A stretch of 64,000 nt of DNA from Typha latifolia (Eukaryota; Streptophyta; Magnoliopsida; Poales; Typhaceae). A program made the translations under genes and the position numbers. Every line of letters begins with the position of its first letter. Positions within the stretch are counted from its first letter, which is position 1. The notes beneath the pieces were generated by a model that saw only the letters and a list, made by a program, of their open reading frames with translations, searched no databases and was not told the DNA's origin. Positions 36,483-48,115 of the stretch are shown here, in pieces. The stretch covers positions 3,038,001 to 3,102,000 of the forward strand of contig CM034103.1 in the NCBI GenBank assembly GCA_019914945.1, written 5' to 3'.

Positions 36483-39230
36483 TATCAACATCGTATGGGT
36501 CATAGGAGGTGACTTCAATACTTTTATTTTTGTTCAAGATAAGAAAAGTTGTGGAATAGTGGAGCTGGGGCTTGAATATAGGGCTTTCAAGGACTTTGTT
36601 GAGGGTGATAGTTTATGTGATCTCGGTTACAAGGGTCTTTCCTTCACTTAGTGCAACAACCAAGTGGGAGCTAACCGAATATGGGTTCATTTTGGTCAGG
36701 TGTTGGCAAATTCTTTTAAGTTAAACCATTATCCTCACTACAAGGTTATCCACCTAGACAGACCGACATGTGATCACCTACAAGTTCTCTTCGTGGTGCA
36801 GAAGGTGCCTAGGGTGGTTCAGCTATTCAGCTTTGAGCTGCTCTAGCTCGAGTACAAGGAAAGTGAACGTGTGATGAAAGAGGTTTGGCATTGCAACCTG
36901 CATGGTAACCCCATGCAAGTTTTCATGCAGAAAGTCCACATCGTTCAAAGAGCCTTAAGACGGTGGCGCAAGAAAGATATTGGCTATCTAGAGGAGAACT
37001 TGGGAAGAAATAAGAAGAAAATTGTGGAGCTTAAGAGGATTGATACTTATGAGTTTTTGGACACTGGTGGCCTGCTAGTCTTGCGAAGTCTCTATAATCG
37101 AAAATTAGCCCTCAGTCGACAAATCAATATCAAATGGCTCCAAAGATCTTAGTTAAGCTGGGTGCAAAATGGAGATAAAAACTCCTAGTTCTTTCATTTG
37201 ACAGCAACTATTCGTCAGCATTAAAATTCTAGTTCGGGATGTAGTGTCAAGACGACTAGGTGCAATCCCCAACAGAGGTGGAAGGGATGTTCATGGCCTT
37301 CTACGAACTACTTTGGGTATAGATAAGGAGATGATCACTGATTCATCAAAGTGGCTGTCATTACTGACTATCTCAGAGGAAAAGGGTCATGTGTTAATGG
37401 CTTCGGTGCTCCATGGTGAAACTATAGATGCTTTGCGAAGCCTTCCACGAGGCAAGGAGTCGGGTCTAGGCAATCCATTGGTGGAGGTTTACTTCTACTA
37501 TTGGGATATCATGGGTGAGGCTTTTTCATGACATTCAGACTAGAACCGGTGGGATAATACTTTCATCACTCTCGTGCCTAAGAAAAATCATCCCACTAAG
37601 GTTCAAGATTACTGATCGATCATGCTTTGTAATGTGGCCTACAAGATCATTGCAAAGGTTCTAGTCAGTAGATTAAAAAAGTTACTTCTAAAGTTTGTCG
37701 GGCCAAAGTAAGCGACATTTATGTCGGGGGGAACCATTGTGGACGACATATTAACGGCACAAGAAATAACCCTTTTGATAGTTTTGGACAAACGAGGATT
37801 GTCAGTGTTGATGGTCAAGCTAGATATCAAGGTGTATGATCATATTAGCTGGGAAGCGGTGTTGGGAACACTCTATTGCATGGGCTTCCCTACTAGCCGG
37901 TACAATTGGATCCGAGCTTGCATTTCTTCTCATCATTTTGCCATCATCATCAATGGCAAACCTAGCCTCATGAGAAACTCAGACAAGATAATCCACTTTC
38001 ACATTATATGTTTAACTTAGTACCTTAGTTGTTGCCGAGCATCCTCAATTAGAAGGTGAGAGGTGGAGAGCTTTAGGGCTTTTGAGTTGGTGGTACTCAG
38101 CACACACATTTACTATATGTTGATGAACTATTGGTCATAGCTCAAGCCACAAAGGACAATGCAAATTATGTGCTTGCATGTCTTAACCACTACTTAAAGC
38201 TGTCCAACCAGAAGGTGAATTTTTTGAAGTCCGCACTTTACTTACTGAGCTTAAGTTCTTTCGGCTCTCAACCCAGCTAAGTGCGTCCCTTGGACTACAA
38301 GTTTTTAGTCTATCAATTGTATACTTGAGAGTGCCCATCTCGTAATAAAGAATAAAAGTTAAGGAGTATAAGACAATAGTTGAAAGAGTGGAGAAAAAGC
38401 TTGCGGAGTGGAAAAGGAGTCTCTTGTCAAGGGTCAGAAGACATAGGCTTATCAATTCGACTCTTATGGTGAACCCAACATATTGGTTGGAGAGTACGTG
38501 GCTGCCAGACTCAATCTTGGATAATATTACCAAAATAGCGAGGGCTTTTCTTTGGGATAAGGGGAGAGGTCGAGATCTTCACCTTGTTAGTCAAGAGAGA
38601 AAGGGAGCCTAGAGATCAGGAATCTCCAACTTTGCTAGGACTGCATATCTTAGTAAGTTAGTCTTCAAAGTGCTCAACATGGCTAACATCTAACATGTTA
38701 ATTGCAAAATATGGTCATTTAGATCCATGGGAACTAGGTGCACGTATGTCGAGATCATGGGTTTGGTGGGCTCTTAACTGCATAGCTGCCATGATACAGA
38801 TTGAATATTGAAAGCTTATTGAAAATAGGTGCACCACGAGGGAGGCGTCGAAACCATAGATAGCACTGGTACCATGGAGTAGGCAACCTCACGTTATGCA
38901 TATTGGAATGATGGATGAGAAACTAATGATATCTAATCTTTTGGCAAACCCTGGCATGGAGTGTGTGAGGTTAACTATGGTAGAGCTCTTTTAAGGAGGT
39001 TCATATAAATCATGTGATTAGGAAAGTAAATCGGGTTGCAGATTGGGCAACAAATCATGGGAAAGAGGTCTCTTCCTAGGTTGTACTAGAGCCATTGGAT
39101 CCCCTGGGACCTGTGTAAACTCATTATTCAAGATTCTTCTACTCTATGATTGGGTAGAAGGTCCTTAAGCTGAATATAGCTTCTCTATTGAAAAAGAATA
39201 ACAATACTTCAAGTTACCTAAGGTCTTGTA

Positions 39231-40282
39231 ATTATATAACTAGCTATTCTCAGCTTTTAGTAATCGACGGAAAAAGGAAGAAAAAATACTGCTACTCTCT
39301 TCTTCAAAATATTATAAATTCATTGAACTCTTTCTTAACTACAACTTTATTAGTTAAATCTAATTAATTATAATTAAAAAAACTATTTGTTCATCCAGTA
39401 AATTGCTTAAAAATCTTTAATGCAAGAATGTTGTTTTAAAAATAAAATGCTACATGCCAATGCCTCTTCAGTCCCTTTAAATGTCGTTTGTCCTCATAAA
39501 ATTTATAGGGTCCCAAACAAAATGGAATATGTGAATGAAAGCACTTGGGCCACATAATATATTTTAAGCACCAAGACTACCACCATTCCACCAAATGCAA
39601 TGTTTTGGGTCTGCTTCTCAGGAGTTCAGAATATGATCCCTTTGGAAGATGCTCACTAACATGGCTAAGATACCATCTTTATATCTCACCCAATCCTTTT
39701 TCCACATAACTGGAGTTTTTGAATATTCTGAGTGTGCATACCAAATAATGTACCCGATTAGGTGATTTTCAAATTTATTCAACCCCCAGTAGGTTTTTGT
39801 CCACATAAATGTCACGTAATATTAAAATTGCAGCCTAAGTTAGTGATAATGCTTGATATAATTCATTTGCTCCCCATGTAAACTACTCAATTAGTTGAGA
39901 TACTTCTACGACAATACTTTAATTTGCTATGGGTACTAATAATCGTTCAGAGTTAGCAATATTTCTTAAATAAAACCGTTGTTTCATAAGCGATTCTTCT
40001 TTGACTTACTTAGATAGTGCCCTTGTGGACTAAAAGTTTATCTAGTAACGTAAATAAATTTATAACTCATACAATATTTTGTGTGCTGATCTAAAATAGT
40101 CAAAAAATTTACATACAAAGTGATAAAATTGATGACCTAACCTGGTGGGTTGTTTTTCTTTTTATAAAAATGAGGAATCTGGTTGCTAGTCTAACTAGGA
40201 AATGAATGAGGTAGAGGTGAGTCACCATTGACAATTGACAGTCCTTTGCTATTCTCCTCTAGCTAATGGAAGGTTGACACAC
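39231..40282. other. Intergenic AT-rich DNA
   Basis: No family, repeat or regulatory structure was recognised. Frames at 39618-39815 and others are short and unsupported. Confidence 0.5.
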
Positions 40283-40693
40283 ATGATATGCCAAATACTT
40301 CACAATGTCTTTTTGGTGCCCTTTGCTGCTTTAAGTTACTATAAACAGGCAAGTTTGTTCCCATTCTTAACAAGCTTAGGGGGGAGTAGAATGACAACTT
40401 TGAGTCTTGGGGGCAAAAGGAAGGTCCATGTAATGAATTGGTTAAAGAGATTTTACAAGGTAAAGAATGAAGCCATTCTTGCAAAGGTTAGACAAAGATC
40501 TCTGATGGTTTGGTGGAAGAGATCCATGACCATGAGAGGAATGGTGTGGAAGTTGAGGTCACAACTGAGACATGCAATGAGATCTCCAAGGAAGGGGCAG
40601 ACAACAAGGTTTGGGTATGATCCTGAAAGCTACTTCCAGAACTTTGATGATGGCTGCCTCCATGATCATCTTGCTCGGTGTTCTTTTGCTTGA
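40283..40693 (+). CDS. Possible small plant protein with YDPxSYxxNFDDG motif
   Basis: Open frame of 136 aa from the first ATG. The C-terminal half reads WWKRSMTMRGMVWKLRSQLR, then FGYDPESYFQNFDDGC. A basic stretch followed by a YDPxSYxxNFDDG box matches a family of small, uncharacterised, usually intronless plant proteins, as I recall it. The N-terminal half lacks recognisable content, so the true start may be a later Met (for example 40397 or 40433) or the gene may be truncated. It lies between decayed retroelements and could be a pseudogene or a captured fragment. Confidence 0.45.
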   Translation: MICQILHNVFLVPFAALSYYKQASLFPFLTSLGGSRMTTLSLGGKRKVHVMNWLKRFYKVKNEAILAKVRQRSLMVWWKRSMTMRGMVWKLRSQLRHAMRSPRKGQTTRFGYDPESYFQNFDDGCLHDHLARCSFA

Positions 40694-40946
40694 TAACTCC
40701 CATTTGGAATTTAGGACACCCAACTTAGTTCTTAAAGATAATTGCACTGCTGGTCAATTTCATGTTGTGATTTTGGCTACAAGTTTGTGATATGGTATAG
40801 TAATTATCCTCTTCCTCTATTTGCGCCGAAAGAGTGTTTATACTTTAGTAATATTAATATTAGGCTTTTGAAAACTGAATACATCCATTTTCTACATTAA
40901 ATGCATGCCTTCCTACAACGTAGTGGGCACAATTTTATGTAGTGGG

Positions 40947-41650
40947 TGTTGAAGTTTGACTCAAATTCAAATTTCAGCATTTTTCAGGTTTGCTACGCTA
41001 GTGCGTTCGAACAGGCTCTAGGGGCATTCGAACGCACTTACCTGAAAGCAATTATTTCCGCAGGCATTCAGACGGCCCATAGGCATTCAAACAAAAATTT
41101 GAACTCAGAGAGCAAACTTGATGTAGGTGTTCGTATGGGGCTCTGACGTTCGAACGCTAGTTTGCATTCTACATTAGAATTCCTAGGCGCGTTCGAATGC
41201 CCCGCGGAAATCCCCAACTTAGAACCAGCCCTATAAATTAAAATGTTTGGATTTTAGGGTTTAGTGTGGGCATTTTGCATAAGAGAAAAATTATAGGGGA
41301 GAGCCACCATTGTTTAGAGTGAGATTAGAGTTGTAAACATTTTCTATTTGGTAATTTGTATAGTGGATTGAAGATTGCTCTACCCGTGGACGTAGGTACA
41401 TTGCCGAACCACGTAAATCTTGTCTCTCCCTATTTTCTCTTTGTGATTTGCATTTATTCGAAGTTCTTATATGTGATTAACTTAAGTATTAGAAGATCTC
41501 TACAACTAGCATCTTGAAATTAGAGTTCTCGTATTGGTATTAATATTAGCTTTGCTAATATTTGATTTGCCCAGTTTATTACTATTCCATTTGGATTTGT
41601 TAGAGGATGAAAGATTTTGCTTCCGCTTCCTTCACCCATTTGGTATTTAG
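40947..41650 (+). mobile_element. Solo LTR-like segment, Ty1/copia type
   Basis: Begins TGTTGAAGTTTGACTC and has GTGCGTTCGAAC and GCATTCGAACGC palindromes at 40998-41040 and GACGTTCGAACGC at about 41143-41155. A CCTATAAATT box follows (41229). The stretch GTGGACGTAGGTACATTG followed by CCGAACCACGTAAATC (41386-41419) is a conserved copia-type U5 sequence. No gag or pol follows. The 3' border is uncertain. Confidence 0.6.
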
Positions 41651-42428
41651 CACAATAGTAGTTGCTTATAAGAGTACAATCTTATCACTACTTTTAAAAG
41701 AGCTTTTTAATGCAAATGTCTTGATTTTTCGTGTTCGTATTGAGTCTTAATTATAAACTATTTATATTTAAAAAGATTAACTAAGTTAGATTTATTCAAT
41801 ATATAAAAATATTTATGTTAGATAGTATAAACAATTATTCGAATTATAATCTGATTAATCCATTTAAATTCAACTCATTTATGGCCAGAATTATATTGTA
41901 CTAATAAACAAAATTATTTAAAACCTTCCAGTTTGTGTCGAATATTGAGTCTTGTAAAATATTGCCGCATTTGCCTGATAATGATTTGCTTGAATTATAA
42001 TTCTGCTTCGCTTTCATTTTGACCTCCACTAGGATTATAAAAGTAGTAATCTTTTAGATACTAAAATGTCGTAATACATACTCTTTGCCAACCGATAGTT
42101 TAGGATAACTTAAACATACTTGACTTGATTAATTATGTGATTAATGTTCATCATTTCTAGATTGCAACTTGGATCAAGGTAAGGGAACTTATCAAATATT
42201 AAGACTTATGAATTTAAATATGGAAACTGTCACTTGGAGTTCGAACAAGCCAATTATATATATATAATGCTACTTTTAAGTTTATCGAGTAGTCCAAGAC
42301 TCCAAAAAGCTCACGGTTTGCAAATTGCTAGTTCTAATTTATATATATATAGACATAAGAAATAATGAAAGCTGTAAGCCTGTAAACCATTATAATAGTC
42401 TAGATACGTAGTCTTATTGGAGAATGAG
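41651..42428. other. Intergenic DNA upstream of the PHR-type gene
   Basis: AT-rich, with short (TA)n runs near 42256 and 42342. The last part should contain the promoter of the PHR-type gene. No coding content. Confidence 0.5.
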
Positions 42429-44058
42429 ATGGAATTCGAAGCCCGTCTCCTTCTTCTCATTTCGATCCTCGAAGAGCACGCCCTCGCCAAGCTCCCCCCT
42501 TTCTATCTCGCCGCCGTAGAAAAGAGTCTGAGCTCTCTGCGTGGATCGCTGGGAGGTAAGGGTAGGAATTGCGCAAGTTGATTTTGGCGCCATATTTGAC
42601 TTCTCTTTGTTGTTTTTTTCGGTTTGGTGGGCGTTGAAGAGTCTCTGTTGGGTTTTTTTCGAGCGTTTTGGATGAGAATATGGAAGACCCTATTCGATTC
42701 TACCTCTTACTTTTCCTAAAAGGGAGGGTACTGTTTAATTGTCTGCGGCTTATAAGGTCAGGAATATAGGAGACTTGGCAACCGATTCCAGGAAAACTTT
42801 ATTGGGTTTCTTTTGGTTGAATTGATGGAAGTCGTTAGTTCGGTTCGTGTCTTCTGTATTCTGGTGTTTCTTGGTGTCTCTAATCAACTTCGTTGTGATT
42901 CTATACACAATCCAACTTAAAATGATACTGATTCGTGGACTATGCTATCATCTTTGTCTCTCATGTGAAGCTACTCCACAGATCGAGAATGGGTATTTTT
43001 CCTTGGTTCAAGGATTTGGCAAAAAAATAATTCAAAATGATGAAAAATCGGTAGAAAGATGGGATTGGTGTCAAACTACAGTCATTTGCATCATATGTGC
43101 TGGGCCCTTTAGTTGTATCAATAAAGATCCTTATACAACAGCAGAAAACTGTACAATCTCTGATCTTCTGGTTTCTCAATGTTTATTTCAATAAAAATAA
43201 TCAAATAACCTATAGTTTTTTTTTTTTTTTTTTGGTGAAGTTTAATATGCATGATCGTCAAAAGAATCCCTAGATGAAAAGGCATGGTGTCTGCATCTCT
43301 TTTGAATCAATGGAATTGGGAATCTGGGATATAAACAGAATATAATGAAATAGAGCCACTTTCACGTTTCCTATGAAATAGTGAAACAGAGCTGTTTTTC
43401 TAGGTTCTCAAATAAGTGCATCAGAACAAAAGGATGAATCAATGGTTTAGTGTATGTTATTTTCTTTCACATTTTCTATGCCATATGTCCACTTCTTTTT
43501 TGTTGAGTATAAATGTGGTTCTGCAATCATTAACTCATAATTGCCAAATTTTTTTTTTTACAGTCCATTGCAAATACGAGGTCTTTTATCTTAGTCGATT
43601 TAAGATAGTATTTTGATGAGTTCAGCTCATGTACTATTATTGCATGTTTCCTTTTTTTTTTTTTTAATTTGGCTGCTTTTCTCTGTTTAATTTGGTTACT
43701 GTTGTGTACCATGGACAAGGTTCTCTACATTTTTCCTTCCTTTTGTGCCAAAGTATTTTTATATTCTAGTTTCACACTTTCACTGTTGTAATTGGTGCTA
43801 TATGTAAACCTGCATCCAATAAATATATGTCCTGATTATCTGAAGTGTATTAATGTCTCTAGACATATGACAGTCAATATAGGAAGCTGATGCTTTGTTT
43901 CATCTTTTCTGATCTTATATTCACTGAGAAATCTATTTTCTGATGTTTTTTTAATTATAAATAGGGGCGACCATGACGACTTGGAAGATGGGCAGAGACC
44001 ACAGACATCTATTGGAAAGTGCCTATTTATGTGACAGATAATGGAGAAAGAGCTGTAG
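42429..44058 (+). other. Leader of the PHR-type gene with intron and spliced upstream ORF
   Basis: GC-rich sequence up to 42555 ends in a strong donor (GGGAG, then GTAAGG), and an acceptor AAATAG lies before 43966, so a leader intron of about 1.4 kb is likely. An ATG at 42429 opens a 42-codon frame in the first leader exon (MEFEARLLLLISILEEHALA...). After splicing it continues to a TAA near 44041, about 67 codons, ending some 70 nt before the main start. It may be an upstream ORF or a separate small protein. Confidence 0.5.
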
Positions 44059-44112
44059 ATGAAAGGATTGAGTTGCATTGTTTATCTACTCTTGTCAGTG
44101 CAGACAGCAATT

Positions 44113-47100
44113 ATGAGACAATTCCATAATACCAGAATTTGCAGACTTATTTCCTCACCATTACCTGATCTACCTGTCCCTACTGAACAGAATTATCCCA
44201 AATTACAAAATTCTGAGCCAATCTTTGTGGAAAGAGAGCTGAGAAGTGATCTTGCAACACCATTTCACACTCCCTTCTTGTCCAATGATGTGGTCTATGA
44301 GCCTTCACTACAACCAGATTCAATGCTTGCTTCAGATCATCCCACTACTATATCACCTCATGATAAACTTCTTCTAGAGAATTCACATATTACAGAATCA
44401 TCAAATTGTAATGCATCATTGCCATTTACACACTCGTTATACTCAGGAATACTCCAACCTCCAGTGAGTAAATATCTGATAGAATCTACTCAACTTACCT
44501 GGTGTCCAGAATCAATACATGGAATAGTTGATTATCCTATTGATGTGAATGCTGCCAATGAGCAAGGCCAAGGCAATCCTATTGTGAACTCTGATGACAT
44601 CAATAAGCAAAAGGAATCAGATATGGCAGATATAATGAATCCAAATTGGGTTGAGGTTCTTAATAATACAAATATTGAATCTCAGGTATCCAATTTGCAT
44701 ATTAATGTTGAAATTTAATCTTGCTTTCATGCTATGTAAATTATTTGATAAATACAAAATGCCCCTTGTACATCTGCAACCTGTGATATGTTAACATAAC
44801 TAAGAAAAAGAAATGTAATTGCTAATGAGAGATTATTCGTTGGTTTACAACTAAATATATCTTCGGATATAGTTAGGAGATCTTTTTGCTGACAAGAGAT
44901 GCAATAGTCCATGATTGATCATGTAAATGATAACTAAGTTGCACTTCTAATGACAACAAATTATGACGGGAGAAGAAATTTCTTGCTAGTTTTAGTTAAG
45001 TACATGCTATTTAGTCTAAATTATGTGTTGTACTTGAATTTATATCTCCTTGTTTTGTAGGTGGTATATTCATCAAATCAAACATCTACAAACTATTCAA
45101 TTCATCATCCAGAATCCCATCCATCACTTCCTTACCCATCTGGTGAACCTGATATCGTCAATAATCCCTCTTCTTCTGCAAATGCTGCTCCAGCCAAGCC
45201 AAGGATGCGCTGGACCCAGGAACTCCATGAATGCTTTATAGAAGCTATCAACCAGCTTGGTGGTAGTGAAAGTAGGTAAACAATTTATTCCTTTCTGATC
45301 CTTTATATTGGTTTACCATTTAGCTTTTTGCCAACTGGTGACATTTTGTGTCTTTAACTGATTCTTTCTTCTTTCTGAAGAAGCAACACCTAAAGGTATA
45401 CTGAAGCTCATGAAAGTTGAGGGGTTGACCATATACCAAGTGAAAAGCCACCTGCAGGTCTATATCTTTTCCCTTTTAGGAAATTACATATGTTTGATAT
45501 GTTTTTTTTACATAATCATCTTTTTCCTATTGTAGAAATATCGAACAACTCGACACAAGCCAGAATCATCTGAAGGTTCGTCATTCACATACCAGATTTT
45601 GAAAATTGTTTATTGATACATTATGGTGCCACTTTTACTTGTTGATATGCCTTGATAAATTATTGTTTTTTATCATTTCCTATTCAGAGTGCACATCTAT
45701 CTAAAAGAGTGCAAATCATCAAAGTAAAGTAAATCTGTCTCCATGGAGTTTTCCTATACCTGATGTCAAGACCATGAGTCATATATGTCTCAAACTTACC
45801 CTGAATATGTTGGGTTTATGCATGCATTTTGAAAATTTTAGATGACCCTTTTGGACGCAAATAAACCTGCAAAAGGTCGAACAAAAATAGTTTAAAGTTA
45901 ACGTTTAGACCTTTGAGCTTGGAGACTTGACCAACCCATACCAAGAAATTAGGTCTTGATAAGTCTTTATCTTGGACAATTGTACATGTGTCTGGATTGA
46001 GTCAAACCAGAGCACGACCCAACATGACCCACTTGCAGCCTGATCTATATGCTGAAAGCTAGTTCGTTTATAATTGTCTAACTATGTATTTTCCTCGAAT
46101 TTGAAGGCTTCTTAGTGAAAAACTGTAATCTGATTCAATCTTTTGCTCTTCTCTGACAGGAACATCAGAAAAGATGATCAGTCAAAAGGAAGAAATGTCA
46201 TATCTAGACATGAAAACGTGAGCTAATTTTACCTACTACCCTCTTAAGTATGCTAATAATCTATACATATCACTTGACTGCCTCCCACCAAATTTTGCCT
46301 GTAAAAGTGAGATCTTGGCTGTAGGTTAGCCTCCTGCACTTGGAAGGCACTTTTTAAGGAAAGGATAGTTTTGCAATTGGTTAAAGCGTCACATCCTGAG
46401 AAGGTGCAGATGTGCATGACCTGATGATAGGAGTAGATCAAATATATTCAACAAAAGCATTCTTCTGATGCTATTTTCTGCCTTGTTCTGTAACTCATGA
46501 TCCAAAATAAATGGTTAATGAATAGCACACAGTGCTCCTGTAGAATTTCAATATTGAAATCTATCTCTCTTCCATTGGCAGAGGCATGGGGATCACCGAA
46601 GCATTAAGACTTCAGATGGAAGTCCAGAAGCAACTTCATGAACAGCTTGAGGTAATTTTAAATTTTAATTGTTCTTTCATGCAAAACGGAAATGCACATG
46701 CGAGCAGCAGCATATTTATTAGCACATGTTTATTCATCAAAACGAGATGCCTGTATGTTGACCTACAAATGAATACTTCTGCACAAGCCTTCACCAATTT
46801 ACAATCTACAACACATTCAAGAGAGGGTGTTTGCTGATGCAAAAACCAACTGGATTTTACCTGCAGTCTCGTAAATGTAGCATGGTCAATATGTTCACTT
46901 TCATTACACTGATTTCTGAGGATCCTCCATTTTCGATACCCTAACTGTATCTGGCTTCTTCACCAACTGGTTTTGAGGTTGCAGTAACCAATTTTTATTC
47001 GTAAGAACTTGCCTCAGTATCTGCTTTCTAGGCACAGAGTACCAGTTCTTACTTCTGATCATTTCTGGACATGACTGATATGATGAATCATGGAACCAGC

Positions 47101-48115
47101 TACATTAGGATGAAATATATGATGAAATAAGCTAATTATGATGCTAAGAATAACAATTTTTTTGAGAATATAATTAACATCTATTGTGTATGGTACTTCC
47201 AGCAGTACCATACATGAGTATAATTAACATTCTTAGCATCATAATTAGATGATGATGTATATGACAATTTAAGAATAACAAATTTTCATCATATATTATA
47301 TCCTAAGTATAATTAACATTCTTAGCATCAAAAATGATATAACAATTGTATTATATCAAAAATTGTATGCTAAGAATAACAATTTTTTTGAGAATATAAT
47401 TAAAACTTTCCCATAGATATGGTACTGCTGGAAGTACCATACACAATAGATGTTAATTAGCTTCTATAAAGCATTCTTAGGAAGCATCATATATTCTCAA
47501 AAAAATTGTTATTCTTAGCATCATAATTAGATGAGTATGGTACTGCTAATTAACAATTTTTCCCATACAATTTTTTTATGGAAACATGAGTATGGTACTG
47601 CTGGAAGTAATTATGTTTACATCTATTGCTTCATGGTTTCATATTGTATTCTTTTTAATTTTCTCCTCATAGCCTTTATCACATATTGAGCAAGTATACT
47701 TCAGTGCCAATTGATTAGATCAAAGACCACATCTAAATATCTAAATAGTTTCTAATTAAAAATCTATGCTTACTCCTCACAGATTCAAAGAAAACTGCAG
47801 TTGCAAATAGACGAACATGGAAGGTTCATTCAGATGATCATTGAGAAGCAATGCAAGGACATCAACCCCTTGAAGGCTTCAGCCAATATTGAGGATTCCA
47901 CCACCCAATTCTCAGACGTAATATATTCTATGGACAGTGAGGAAAGATTTCAACATAGCCATTCAGAAACAGGAAATAGCCCTCATAGTCCAGATTTAGC
48001 AGAAGACAACTCTCAACAACAAATTGGTGACAAGCAGAATATGCTCAAACCAAATAATGAATTCAAATGTTGTGTTGCCGGTGATTCTTATTCCTCGCCT
48101 CACTCATCCGTGTGA
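44113..48115 (+). CDS. PHR/PHL-type MYB-CC transcription factor
   Basis: Exons 44113-44685, 45061-45271, 45381-45457, 45536-45575, 46160-46217, 46582-46651, 47783-48115 join in phase to 453 aa. The N-terminal region [18 protein letters not shown] and ERELRSD matches PHR proteins, and [13 protein letters not shown] is the conserved mid-region. The GARP/MYB domain starts at [13 protein letters not shown] (about 238) and runs through [20 protein letters not shown] and [13 protein letters not shown] (to 290). The coiled-coil domain is [20 protein letters not shown], then [12 protein letters not shown] (about 322-360). PHR factors bind P1BS sites and activate phosphate-starvation genes; SPX proteins block them through the coiled coil when phosphate is high. 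The start at 44113 gives [12 protein letters not shown], aligned with PHR2-type N-termini; an in-frame ATG at 44059 is also possible. The last intron holds a fold-back repeat. Confidence 0.93.
47131..47600. repeat. Fold-back repeat cluster in the PHR-type intron
   Basis: The left arm 47131-47214 is the reverse complement of the right arm 47419-47530, apart from a roughly 35-40 bp insertion in the right arm. Shared words are GCTAAGAATAACAATTTTTT, ACATCTATTGTGTATGG and TACTTCCAGCAGTACCATAC. Further partial copies occur in the loop (47221-47260, 47367-47400) and at 47533-47610. RNA from the intron would form a long hairpin. Confidence 0.85.

Larger units (their letters stand above)
35250..39230 (+). 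mobile_element. Decayed LINE (L1-type non-LTR retrotransposon), interrupted
   Basis: Pieces appear in LINE order on the plus strand. 35425-35690 reads like the start of an AP-type endonuclease, and GGDFNTF at about 36505-36525 is the endonuclease GDFN motif. The reverse transcriptase follows: KLDIKVYDHISWE near 37820-37860, then a region at 38113-38139 where the catalytic YxDD box reads YVDE. A late conserved RLINSTL and FLWD block lies at 38440-38570. HVIRKVNRVADWA at about 39010-39055 resembles the RNase H end. Frames are broken by many stops and shifts, so it cannot encode an active protein. LTR-like DNA splits the endonuclease part (about 35690-36400). Borders and target-site duplications were not found. 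Confidence 0.8.

Noticed and set aside
36664..38612. Host genes from the series of ORFs at 36664, 36871, 37244, 37721 and 38388
   Set aside because: Together they are broken pieces of one LINE endonuclease/reverse transcriptase, in order but in different frames.
42847..43194. ORF of 115 aa in the PHR-type leader intron
   Set aside because: Lies wholly in the proposed leader intron, no family match, ends in AT-rich sequence.
47131..47600. CRISPR-like array of repeated words
   Set aside because: Repeats are inverted and nested rather than regularly spaced direct repeats, and the context is a plant intron.
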